Below, in pieces: positions 1 through 7,899 of a DNA stretch of 64,000 nt. The stretch's first letter is position 1; every line of letters starts with the position of its first letter. A program made the translations under genes and the position numbers. The notes under the pieces were generated by a model. That model was given only the letters and a program-made list of their open reading frames with translations. It searched no databases and had not been told where the DNA came from. Source of the stretch: Chloroflexota bacterium (GTDB taxonomy: Bacteria > Chloroflexota > Dehalococcoidia > Lucifugimonadales > UBA3495); contig JAPPMU010000020.1 of the NCBI GenBank assembly GCA_028873965.1, positions 64,097 to 128,096 of the forward strand, written 5' to 3'.

Positions 1-55
1 GCCGGAATGACGAATGAAGGTGGCCGGAATGACGAATGAAGGTGGCCGGAATGAC
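1..55. repeat. 22-bp tandem repeat, 2.5 copies
   Basis: The first 55 bases are two and a half direct copies of a 22-base unit that starts GCCGGAATGACG. That start equals the right end of the interspersed CCGGAATGACGG element found elsewhere in the window, so this looks like a tandem expansion of the tail of that element. It probably continues to the left of the window. Confidence 0.8.
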
Positions 56-72
56 AGAAATGTCAAGACGCC

Positions 73-1269
73 CTAATCATCGCCGGTTCCGGACAACGTG
101 GGCAGTTGGCGGAGGTCGCCGATGAGGTCGGTGAGTACGGCCAGCAGGCGGTCGACCTCGGCGTCGGTGTTGTGCTTGCCAAGGGTCACGCGGAGGGACC
201 CACGGGCAGTGTCCGCGGTCTGGCCCAGGGCCAGCAGCACGTGGGAAGGCTCCAGCGACCCGCTGCTGCAGGCGCTGCCGCTGCTGGCGGCGATTCCCTG
301 GAGATCCAACCCCAGCAGGATGGACTCGCCCTCCACGCCATCGAAGGAAAAGTTGACGTTGTTAGGCAGACGGTCGGTGGGATGGCCGTTGAGAATAGCA
401 TCGGGGATGCGACGCCGGACCTCGGCGATGATGCGGTCGCGCAGGGCGGCGCATTGGGCTCCGACCTCTTCCCGCTGGTTGTCGGCCAGTTCCAGGGCCA
501 CCGAAAGACCGATGATGCCGGCCACGTTTTCGGTGCCGGATCGCCGTTCGCGTTCCTGCCCGCCGCCGGTGATCAAGGGCAGATACGGAACACCCCGGCG
601 CAAGAAGAGCACGCCCACGCCCTTGGGGCCGTAGAACTTGTGGCCGGACAGGCTCATCATGTCCACGCCGAGGCGACGAACGTCGAGGTCCAGGAAGCCG
701 GCGGCCTGCACCGCGTCGGTGTGCATGACGATGGTGCGGCTGAGAGCCTGGGCCCGGTCCTTGACCGCCGCGGAAATCTCCGGGATGGGATTGATGGTGC
801 CGATCTCGTTGTTGGCATACATTATGGAAACGAGAGCGGTTTCCGGGGTGACGGCGTTGGCGACCTGCTGAGGGTCAACGCGGCCGTAGTCGTCAACGGG
901 CAGGTAGGTAACCTCCCAGCCGCGGTTTTCCAGCATCTGGCAGGCGTGGAGAACGGCGTGGTGCTCGGCGGCAGCGGTGATTACATGGCGTCCAGTTTCC
1001 TCCAAGGCGTAGGCGGCGCCCCGGATAGCGGCGTTGTCGGATTCAGTGCCGCCGCTGGTAAAGACGACCTCGCGGTTCCGACAGTTGAGCACGCGAGCGA
1101 CACGCTCACGGGCGGCGTCAAGGGCGTAACGAGCCTCCTGCCCCACGGTGTGGACACTGGAGGCGTTGCCGTAGAGCCGGGTGAAATAGGGCAGCATCGC
1201 CTCCAGGACACGTTCGTCCATGGGCGTGGTGCCGGCGTGATCGAAGTAGATGTGGTTCTGGGTCGTCAT
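73..1269 (-). CDS. Cysteine desulfurase (NifS/IscS family, PLP-dependent)
   Basis: Class-V aminotransferase-fold enzyme that takes sulfur from L-cysteine as a persulfide for Fe-S cluster or thio-cofactor assembly in the cytoplasm. The N-terminus reads YFDHAGTTP. The PLP lysine lies in [12 protein letters not shown] and the persulfide cysteine in the loop GSACSSGS near residue 330, both as expected for the family. At 398 residues it is full length. An extended -10 element ends about 24 nt upstream of the ATG, so it probably has its own promoter. No IscU, SufE or thiI partner lies next to it, so whether it serves Fe-S assembly or tRNA thiolation cannot be decided here. Confidence 0.93.
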   Translation of the reverse strand: MTTQNHIYFDHAGTTPMDERVLEAMLPYFTRLYGNASSVHTVGQEARYALDAARERVARVLNCRNREVVFTSGGTESDNAAIRGAAYALEETGRHVITAAAEHHAVLHACQMLENRGWEVTYLPVDDYGRVDPQQVANAVTPETALVSIMYANNEIGTINPIPEISAAVKDRAQALSRTIVMHTDAVQAAGFLDLDVRRLGVDMMSLSGHKFYGPKGVGVLFLRRGVPYLPLITGGGQERERRSGTENVAGIIGLSVALELADNQREEVGAQCAALRDRIIAEVRRRIPDAILNGHPTDRLPNNVNFSFDGVEGESILLGLDLQGIAASSGSACSSGSLEPSHVLLALGQTADTARGSLRVTLGKHNTDAEVDRLLAVLTDLIGDLRQLPTLSGTGDD

Positions 1270-1292
1270 GAGTCAGGGGAACCTGTCCGACA

Positions 1293-1301
1293 ATTTTAGC
1301 A
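1293..1301 (-). promoter_or_regulatory. Extended -10 promoter element (TGCTAAAAT)
   Basis: On the minus strand TGC is followed directly by TAAAAT, predicting a transcript start about 17 nt before the cysteine desulfurase ATG. No convincing -35 hexamer is seen. It belongs to a recurrent set of TGnTAnnnT motifs in this window. Confidence 0.5.
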
Positions 1302-1355
1302 CGACGGCCGGCCTGATCAGGTGAGCTATCGAGGCGGTAAATCGGCTCGCCGGCA

Positions 1356-3224
1356 TCATGGCATCCACTTTTGCCATAGCAGCGCGGCGAAGGCGGCGGT
1401 CACCAGCAGGCCGATTACTACGGAGGTAGTCTGTTCGAAACGGCGGTTCACGGCATCACGGAAAGCCACGCCGTAGCCTTCGTAGAGGATCACGCCGGCG
1501 CCGGCGTAGTCGGTTCCGGCATGGTATTGATACAGCCGCTTTTCCAGGATCTCTCCGGCCCGGTCGCGGTGCAAATCCCAGACATTCACAATCAGGAAGA
1601 AGATGACCGCGGAGAACAGCACCACCAGCATTTCCACCAGGAAGCCAATCCAGCCGGTGACTCCAGGACGGGAGGCCAGCCCGATGAACACGGTGATCCC
1701 GCCGAAGATGATCAAGGCGAACAGTTCCCCGAACTCGATGCCCTGCTGTCGAGAATGGGCAATTACGTTGAGCTGCGTTTCCGCCTCCGCAAGGTCCGAC
1801 CGGTCTTCGGGAGAAGGATCGGCCGCCACCGCGTCGGCCAGACAGCCCCTGATCTTCTGGTAAGCGTCCTGGAGCGCCTCCGGGGTCACCGCGTAGTCGA
1901 TGGCGAGAATGTGATCGCGCACAGATTGGTCAACCACGTTCCGGCGCGCCAGCAGGTCAAGATTCTGGAACAGGGAGTACAGGCGGTTGTCTTCGTCCTG
2001 GGTCTGGGTGGACAACCGGGCCACCCGGAAGGAACGGAGCAGGGTGAAGACCGTGGCCGACAATCCCAATGCGCCGAAATAGGTTTCTCCAGGCCATTGC
2101 CACTCGCCGAAGGGCAGGTACTGCAACACGTCGTCCCGCAGATAGACGAACGCGCCGCAGGCCCACAACCCCAGCAACAACGCCTTGAAGCCGAAGCGGA
2201 TTTCGGCCTCGGAGTTGATGAGCAGGTTGACGGTGATGATGCCCACCACGCCGATGATCAGATAATCGAGACGTTCCGGCGCGACCTGGAAAAAGAGGAA
2301 AAGCCAGACCAGGCTGAACACCGGGGTGGTGTTGGCCAGGGCGTTGATGCCCAGGTTGTCGGTGATCAGATTGGCTTTGCGCCAGGCCACGTTGGCGATT
2401 CCATTGATGGCCGCGCCCAGGCCGACGGCAGTGAGCAGGGTGCGCGAATCCATCGCTTCGCCAGTATTCATGCCCGCGTAGCTGTTCAGAACGGCGGCCA
2501 CGGCGTTGGCGATGAAAAAAGCAACGAGCACCCCGAACATCTCCAGGGAGTGGTCGCCGATACCTTGCCGGGCTTGCGGGGGAAGTGCACGGACGACATC
2601 GGTTCCCCACCGGAAGCTGAAGGCGGTGAACGAAGTAGCGACGGCCCCGGCCACAGCCAGGATTACGCCAACGACCAGAGCGGAAAGGCCACCGGTTTGG
2701 ATGTTGGCGAATCCGCCGGCCTGTCCAACCACCACGAAAGCGAAACCGGCCAGACTCAGAACGAGCAGTAGCAGCATTTCCGGGGCCGGTTCCCGGTATC
2801 GGGTCCCGCCCGGGAAGAGCCGCGTCATCAGCAGGATGAGCAGTATCGGCCAGGTTTCAAAGAGGATGGCGGCAACCGAGACGTCGATGAGACGGGTGGC
2901 CCAGGCGAACAGGGCAAAGTTGAAGGTGGCGACAACCGACAGCGCCAGTTTCACGTCCACGGCCCGCCGCGCAATCACCACAAGGCAGGCCGGATTGAAG
3001 ACCAGGCGACGATACAGGATGGCAATGAAGACAAGGCACCCCAAGGCAACCCCGGCGTTCATGCCGGCGTTAAACAGAAAGGGCGTCTGGCCACCGCCGC
3101 CCCGCTCGATGACCAGGGGCAGGGAAGAGAACAGGGTGACCGCCAGCAGCATATAACCAATGGCCAGGCGGTTTCCGGCCAGGTTGGGGACGTTGGGGAG
3201 GTTGGGTATGCGTACTACGGCCAC
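1356..3224 (-). CDS. EamA/DMT-like polytopic membrane protein with C-terminal extension (paralog 1)
   Basis: A 622-residue integral membrane protein. Roughly the first 380 residues form about ten hydrophobic segments in the style of drug/metabolite (EamA) transporters, for example GYMLLAVTLFSSLPLV near residue 23 and a repeat half with NLGINALANTTPVF. A charged cytoplasmic stretch follows (about 390-510), then two more hydrophobic segments and a hydrophilic loop with DLHRDRAGEILEKR, then a last hydrophobic segment. It aligns along its length with the next gene, so the two are tandem paralogs. Substrate is unknown. The GTG start lies only 6 nt after a perfect TGCTATAAT, so the mRNA may be leaderless. 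Confidence 0.8.
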   Translation of the reverse strand: MAVVRIPNLPNVPNLAGNRLAIGYMLLAVTLFSSLPLVIERGGGGQTPFLFNAGMNAGVALGCLVFIAILYRRLVFNPACLVVIARRAVDVKLALSVVATFNFALFAWATRLIDVSVAAILFETWPILLILLMTRLFPGGTRYREPAPEMLLLLVLSLAGFAFVVVGQAGGFANIQTGGLSALVVGVILAVAGAVATSFTAFSFRWGTDVVRALPPQARQGIGDHSLEMFGVLVAFFIANAVAAVLNSYAGMNTGEAMDSRTLLTAVGLGAAINGIANVAWRKANLITDNLGINALANTTPVFSLVWLFLFFQVAPERLDYLIIGVVGIITVNLLINSEAEIRFGFKALLLGLWACGAFVYLRDDVLQYLPFGEWQWPGETYFGALGLSATVFTLLRSFRVARLSTQTQDEDNRLYSLFQNLDLLARRNVVDQSVRDHILAIDYAVTPEALQDAYQKIRGCLADAVAADPSPEDRSDLAEAETQLNVIAHSRQQGIEFGELFALIIFGGITVFIGLASRPGVTGWIGFLVEMLVVLFSAVIFFLIVNVWDLHRDRAGEILEKRLYQYHAGTDYAGAGVILYEGYGVAFRDAVNRRFEQTTSVVIGLLVTAAFAALLWQKWMP

Positions 3225-3230
3225 GGCCGC

Positions 3231-3239
3231 ATTATAGCA
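3231..3239 (-). promoter_or_regulatory. Extended -10 element (TGCTATAAT), possibly leaderless transcript
   Basis: Consensus TGC-TATAAT on the minus strand ends 6 nt before the GTG of the downstream membrane protein gene. A start of transcription 6-8 nt after the -10 would fall on the start codon itself. Confidence 0.55.
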
Positions 3240-3418
3240 ACCGCTGAAACGCGCTCACGCCGACCCGCTTTGCGGCAGGGAAACGTCACAATGCGGATTT
3301 TTGAGATGTCGGGATCGTCAGGGTTGGGACCGTTGGTGATGGAAATGCTCAGGTCCTGCCTAATCACAAATTCCGGTGAAACCAGCCACTGACAAATAGC
3401 CCCGAATAAGCCGGGGTC

Positions 3419-5224
3419 TCAGCCAACCCATTTGTACCAGAGGAGACCGGCGTAGGTGGCAGCGATTCCCAAGCCGATGACGGTGGACACTGCCCGTTCA
3501 AAGCGGCGGTTCCTGGGGTCGCGGAAGATGACGCCATAGCCGTCATCGCCGGATTGACCGGCGAGCACCAGGTCGGCGCGGTCACGGTGCAGGTCCCACA
3601 CGTTGACGATCAAGAAGACGATGACCGCGGGAAACAGGACGGCGAAAATCTCGTAGATGAACGCCGTCCATCCGGAGACCTCCGGGCGAGACACCAAAGA
3701 CAGGAGCACGGTGGCGCCACCGAAGATTATGAGCGAAAAGAGTTCACCGAAATCCACGCCCTGCTGGCGGGAGTGCACCACCATGTTGAGTTGGGCTTCG
3801 GCGCTGGCGAGGAGCTTTTGGTCGGCGACCGGGCGGTTGACGGCGGCGGCCCGGACGAAGCAGAGCTTGGCCTGGGTGTAAGCGATTTGCAGTTCTTCCG
3901 GATTGCGGGCGCTGTCGATTCCGCGGACGTGTTCGCTGGTCACCGGGGCGATCAGGTTGCGTCTGGCCAGCAGTTCCACGGCTCGGTGCAGGGCGAAGAT
4001 GCGGTTGTCCTCATCCTGCGTCCGTGGCGCCAGGCGGGCGACCCGAAAGGTCAGCAGCAGGATAAAGACGGTGGCCGACAGGCCCACAGAGCCCAGATAG
4101 GTTTCCCGAGGCCATAGCCAACCGCCGAAAGGCAGAAGCGCCAATAGTTCATCGCGCAAATAGACGAAGGTGCCGCAGGACCAGAGGGCGAGGATGAGGG
4201 CTTTGAAACCGAAACGGACTTCGGCCTCAAAGTTGATGAGGAGGTTGGCTGATATAAGGGCAACGGCTCCAATAGTTAAAAGGTCAATAGAGACATCACC
4301 GACGCGACCAAATGCTACAAGCCAAGCTAAGCCTGCGACCGGCGTCGAATATGCTATGGCATTGACGCCCAAATTATCGGTGATTGAGTTCGCTTTTCTG
4401 AACAAAATGTCAGAAATACCGCTTACTAGTATTCCTGCAATTAATGCGGGAATGACCATTTGCCGAGACAACGATTCGCCGGTAGCAAATCCAATAGCAA
4501 AACTTGGGAATAAACAAAACAGCTGGCTAACTACTTGCCCCAGCAAGATTCCAAACAGATCTACGGAATCATAGTTGTCACTTTTGCCCGAGTAATAGAG
4601 CCGTCCGCTTAGTTTGGCACCCCATCTAAAGATGACCGCGTTATGGGCACCGCCAATGACAGCAGCGAATACAACCAATCCTACACCGAGAACTAGTTCG
4701 AGTCTCTGAGTGGATCCCAAGTTGTCAAATTTCTCCACCTGACTAGCGATGACAAATACGTATCCTAGAAAGCATAGCACCAGCAAGAGTGCAGTGCCAG
4801 TAGTGATTCGGCGATAACGACTTTCGCCACGGAATAACCAAGACATTACGAATACCATGAGTATAGGCCAAGTTTCGTACAAAATAGCGGCCGCTGAGAT
4901 GTCTATGAACCGTGTTGATAGGGCATACCATACGAATTCAAATTTCCCGAAGGCTGCAAAAAACATCATCCAGCCGAATGATTGAATGACGATGTTTCGG
5001 AAGTTGTGACGATCAAATATCAGAGACCGAAAACGCACCAGCAAATAAGCCAAGCCCCCCAGAACGCCGCCAAACCTCCAAACAGCGTTCATTAGGAATG
5101 GATTTTCGCTTCCGCCCCCAACGTCAATCATCAAGGGCACCAGCGAAAAAATCGCCACAAATAACAGCATATACCCAACCGCTTGGGTATTGTGAAATTC
5201 GTGTTTTCTTGCTTCAGTAGCCAT
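3419..5224 (-). CDS. EamA/DMT-like polytopic membrane protein with C-terminal extension (paralog 2)
   Basis: A 601-residue membrane protein with the same plan as its neighbour: a roughly ten-segment EamA-like transporter half (NSITDNLGVNAIAYSTPV matches NLITDNLGINALANTTPV of paralog 1), a charged linker containing RRNLIAPVTSEHVRGIDSA, and a C-terminal membrane region ending in FLIVNVWDLHRDRADLVLAG. Base composition changes sharply inside the gene. The part encoding the C-terminal 330 residues (3419 to about 4250) is GC-rich and resembles paralog 1, while the part encoding the N-terminal half (about 4250-5224) is clearly AT-richer. That suggests a mosaic gene. Both paralogs read minus and are separated by about 190 nt. 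Function unknown, probably export or sensing of a small molecule. Confidence 0.78.
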   Translation of the reverse strand: MATEARKHEFHNTQAVGYMLLFVAIFSLVPLMIDVGGGSENPFLMNAVWRFGGVLGGLAYLLVRFRSLIFDRHNFRNIVIQSFGWMMFFAAFGKFEFVWYALSTRFIDISAAAILYETWPILMVFVMSWLFRGESRYRRITTGTALLLVLCFLGYVFVIASQVEKFDNLGSTQRLELVLGVGLVVFAAVIGGAHNAVIFRWGAKLSGRLYYSGKSDNYDSVDLFGILLGQVVSQLFCLFPSFAIGFATGESLSRQMVIPALIAGILVSGISDILFRKANSITDNLGVNAIAYSTPVAGLAWLVAFGRVGDVSIDLLTIGAVALISANLLINFEAEVRFGFKALILALWSCGTFVYLRDELLALLPFGGWLWPRETYLGSVGLSATVFILLLTFRVARLAPRTQDEDNRIFALHRAVELLARRNLIAPVTSEHVRGIDSARNPEELQIAYTQAKLCFVRAAAVNRPVADQKLLASAEAQLNMVVHSRQQGVDFGELFSLIIFGGATVLLSLVSRPEVSGWTAFIYEIFAVLFPAVIVFLIVNVWDLHRDRADLVLAGQSGDDGYGVIFRDPRNRRFERAVSTVIGLGIAATYAGLLWYKWVG

Positions 5225-5431
5225 GATCGAGGGTTAAAACGCAGAGGATATGGGTACCCGCTTCCACATCCTCGGACTCGGCAGCTATATTTGGCGGCAA
5301 GTTTGTGCTTGCATGGAAGCAGTGAGGCATACTCTTTGGAAATCAACGTGCGGGGATCCACTGCTCCGGGTTTGAAAATGTTGATGCTCCTGCCATGGCA
5401 CTGATTTATGCCCGGCTGGTCAGTACTAGAT

Positions 5432-5899
5432 TCACCTACCTTCGCGCACTGCACGGGCCCGCTCGATCAGCCGCCTAGTACTCGCTACCATGCGCTGCCG
5501 ATAGCCGGTCCGGATCTCGTGCACCTCTATCTCCTCGTACTTCCCGTTCACCAGCCGGTAGCCTCGCAGGGTGAACCCGTAGAAACGCGCCTCACTGTCG
5601 AACAGCCAGTATTCCCCTACTCCCAAAACCTCATAGTAATCCTTCTTCGGTCCCAGGTCAGCGCTGGCGGTGTACTGCGAGGCAACCTCCAGGATGAAGT
5701 CCGGCGGCTTGCCCTGTTCGGAATTGACGTAGCGGTCGCTGGTGACCAGAGTGGTGTCGGGATTGACCAGGTATTGCGACAGATGGTGGGTCTGGCCCGG
5801 TTCATGCAGGCGCTCAGTGGAGGTGATGTCGTCGGGGTGGCGCCGCGGGATGTCAGGTAGGGATACCGCCGGCGGATTGGCGGGTTGTGCGGTGGTCAT
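5432..5899 (-). CDS. Uma2-family (DUF820) PD-(D/E)XK nuclease-like protein
   Basis: A 155-residue protein with the hallmarks of the Uma2/DUF820 family: PPDFILEVAS followed by KKDYYEVLGVGEYWLFD, where the aspartate, glutamate and lysine correspond to the PD-(D/E)XK catalytic core. It is somewhat shorter than usual family members (about 190 residues), with a reduced N-terminal region. The family is widely amplified in cyanobacteria and Chloroflexota and its role is unproven; some members sit with mobile DNA. It stands alone here, divergent from the hydrolase to the right. Confidence 0.8.
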   Translation of the reverse strand: MTTAQPANPPAVSLPDIPRRHPDDITSTERLHEPGQTHHLSQYLVNPDTTLVTSDRYVNSEQGKPPDFILEVASQYTASADLGPKKDYYEVLGVGEYWLFDSEARFYGFTLRGYRLVNGKYEEIEVHEIRTGYRQRMVASTRRLIERARAVREGR

Positions 5900-6052
5900 G
5901 CTGAACCTCGACGGGCCGGGGCAAGCGTACTGTACTGGGGCCGATCATACCATTCTTGAAGCACTGCGGTCTGACGGCGACGGGCATTGCCGCAGATGAG
6001 GCCGTCAATTATATTTAGCGAGACTCGGATTGGCGCGCGGGAGGACGGCAAG

Positions 6053-6898
6053 ATGGCTTTTGCAGAGATCAACGGATATCGGATGCACTACCAGGTGTTC
6101 GGCGGCGACAACGCGCCGGTCTTGGTCCTGATACACGGGGGCCTGGGAGGCGGAGACGGGAGCAAAGACACGATCAGCCGACAGGCCGGCGCGCTGTCCG
6201 AAGGATATCGCTGCGTGTTCTACGACCGCCGCGCATGCGGCGAGTCCGAGACGACGGCGGATGGCTACGGCATGGGCAACTGCGCCCGCGACCTGCGGGG
6301 GTTGCTGGATCACGTCGGCGCCGAGAAGGCGCACATCCTGGGCTCGTCGGCGGGTGGTCCGATAGCGATGCGGTTTGCGCTGGACTATCCGGAGTTGACG
6401 GACACCCTGATCCTCATCAACACGATGAGTTACTCGGAGGAGGCGCAGCAGGAGATTCGTCGCCAGGAGTTGCGGCGGCTGAAGGAGCGGATCGCCGCGG
6501 TGGGAAGGTCCGCCGCAGTAGAGCAGGCGATCTCGGAGCGATTTCCGCAGTTGATGAGCGACGACCCGGAACGGTTCGCGCGCATTGCAGCGGAGAACGT
6601 GGCCCGGATCGACGGCATTGCGGCGACGCAGCAAGCCTACCTGGACATCGGGGATTCGCTGGAATCGCGACTGTCGGAACTGCAGATGCCCACGCTGGTG
6701 GTCCACGGCGACGCGGACAGCCGGATTCCGGTGGAGTGCGGCCGCAGCCTGGCATCGGGCATCGCCGGAGCCGAGTTGCACGAAATACCGGGCGCCGAAC
6801 ACGGCCTGATGACCAACGAGGCGGCCGGCGAGACGCAACGGATCATCCTGGACTTTCTGGCCCGGCAATCAGTGGTGCAATCGCAGGCGGCCGACTGA
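6053..6898 (+). CDS. Alpha/beta hydrolase
   Basis: Single-domain alpha/beta hydrolase of about 281 residues. The oxyanion region is LIHGGLGGG, the nucleophile serine lies in the elbow GSSAGGP, the acid in VHGDADSRIP and the histidine in GAEHGLM, so the triad is complete. The ATG at 6053 is preferred over the ORF start at 5987 because GGGAGG lies nine nt before it and the conserved fold starts directly with FAEINGYRMHY. Substrate not predictable; proline-iminopeptidase-like or ester hydrolases are the nearest look-alikes. It is followed after 5 nt by a BrnT toxin gene. Confidence 0.85.
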   Translation: MAFAEINGYRMHYQVFGGDNAPVLVLIHGGLGGGDGSKDTISRQAGALSEGYRCVFYDRRACGESETTADGYGMGNCARDLRGLLDHVGAEKAHILGSSAGGPIAMRFALDYPELTDTLILINTMSYSEEAQQEIRRQELRRLKERIAAVGRSAAVEQAISERFPQLMSDDPERFARIAAENVARIDGIAATQQAYLDIGDSLESRLSELQMPTLVVHGDADSRIPVECGRSLASGIAGAELHEIPGAEHGLMTNEAAGETQRIILDFLARQSVVQSQAAD

Positions 6899-6903
6899 AT
6901 CCC

Positions 6904-7167
6904 ATGAATGAGTACGAGTGGGATGAACGCAAGCGGCAGGAGAACTGGGAGAAGCACCGCATTGACTTCACGGCGATCTACGAATTTGAGTGGGACACAG
7001 TAGTGGAGCGGTCGAATACTGCTCACGGGGAATTGCGCTGGGTAACCACTGGTTACATCGGAACCCGGCTGCACACCGTCATCTATACTGAACGTGGCAA
7101 CCGCAGGCGTATCATCAGCTTGCGGATAGCCAGCAACCGAGAACGGAGGGAGTATGCCGAAGCTTAA
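6904..7167 (+). CDS. brnT: BrnT-family toxin (DUF497)
   Basis: An 87-residue protein starting YEWDERKRQENWEKHRIDF and ending with IISLRIASNRERREYAEA. This is the standard BrnT/DUF497 layout: the N-terminal E/D-W-D...N..KH..F signature and the RxIS.R.A...ER..Y C-terminus. BrnT proteins are RelE-fold ribonuclease toxins neutralised by a BrnA antitoxin encoded immediately downstream. Here the downstream gene overlaps by 14 nt, as expected of a toxin-antitoxin pair, but its product is unusual (antitoxin-like N-terminus joined to a VOC domain). The track shows this gene only as the tail of a longer shadow ORF starting at 6235; the ATG at 6904 is the right start. Confidence 0.88.
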   Translation: MNEYEWDERKRQENWEKHRIDFTAIYEFEWDTVVERSNTAHGELRWVTTGYIGTRLHTVIYTERGNRRRIISLRIASNRERREYAEA

Positions 7168-7792
7168 GCCGGGGGATGTTCCTCTGACGGATGAAGAGGA
7201 GGCTGCCGTTCAGGCCGGAATCGCTGCGGACCCGGACAACCCGGAGCTGGACGAGGAGTTCTGGGCTGACGCCAAGCCAGCCCATGAAATCTACCGGGAC
7301 GGCTTTGACAAGCCGCCGTACATCCCGAAAGAATGGCGGGAACGGCTAGCCCGGGAGTACCGAGAATACTGGAGGAGCAAGGGAATGCAGACCGTTGGAA
7401 TTGACCATATCGCCATGCCGACCGCCGACGCCGAAGGGCTGATGGCGTTCTACAAGAAGCTCGGCTTTGACATCAACGATGAAGAGGAATGGCGGGCCGG
7501 CACGGCCAACATCTTTTCGATCCAGATCGGGGACTCGAAAATCAACGTGCACCCGGAGGGGTATCTGGCCGATTATCGAGGGCCGACGGCCGTACCGGGT
7601 TGCACGGACATCTGCTTTGTATGGGACGGCACGGTGGAAGAGTGTCAGCAGATGCTGGCCGATGCCGGGGTTGAAGTGATCCGGGGGCCGGGCCCGCGCA
7701 AGGGGGCAAAGCTGCGGGGAGTCCTGCCGGCGGTGAGCCTGTACGCGCGGGACCCGGACAACAACCTTCTGGAATGGATGATTTATCAATAA
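7154..7792 (+). CDS. Antitoxin-like N-terminus fused in frame to VOC/glyoxalase domain
   Basis: A 212-residue reading frame with two unlike parts. Residues 1-46 (LTDEEEAAVQAGIAADPDNP and the following FWADAKPAHEI) match the acidic N-terminus of antitoxins that accompany BrnT toxins. The usual DNA-binding C-terminus is missing. From residue 78, MQTVGIDHIAMPTADAEGL onward is a complete vicinal-oxygen-chelate domain ending DPDNNLLEWMIYQ, with metal-ligand candidates His in GIDH and Glu in LLEW. There is no stop between them. An internal ATG at 7385 has its own GGAGGA 8-9 nt upstream, so the VOC protein may also be made alone. I infer a deletion that joined a truncated antitoxin gene to a VOC gene; whether the fusion still binds BrnT is unknown. 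Confidence 0.75.
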   Translation: MPKLKPGDVPLTDEEEAAVQAGIAADPDNPELDEEFWADAKPAHEIYRDGFDKPPYIPKEWRERLAREYREYWRSKGMQTVGIDHIAMPTADAEGLMAFYKKLGFDINDEEEWRAGTANIFSIQIGDSKINVHPEGYLADYRGPTAVPGCTDICFVWDGTVEECQQMLADAGVEVIRGPGPRKGAKLRGVLPAVSLYARDPDNNLLEWMIYQ

Positions 7793-7802
7793 GGGCGACT
7801 TT

Positions 7803-7876
7803 GGATTCCGGCCCCGTATCAAGTACGGGTCCCCCCATGTCAGGCGCGGGGCAAGCTGTCCTTTCGCCGGAATGAC
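7803..7876. repeat. Interspersed repeat, family A (expanded copy)
   Basis: Begins GGATTCCGGC and ends TTTCGCCGGAATGACGG like the other family A elements, but carries an insert in the middle that contains its own hairpin CCCGTA-TCAAG-TACGGG. It fills the gap between the VOC and TPP-enzyme genes. Confidence 0.7.
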
Positions 7877-7899
7877 GGTATTGGCCGAGGAGGCAGATT

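Noticed and set aside
1-55. CRISPR array at the window start
   Set aside because: Contiguous 22-bp tandem copies without spacers and without cas genes.
106-1299. 397-codon plus-strand ORF opposite the cysteine desulfurase
   Set aside because: Antisense shadow of a highly conserved enzyme in GC-rich DNA; its translation has no domain and is rich in G, A, V and H.
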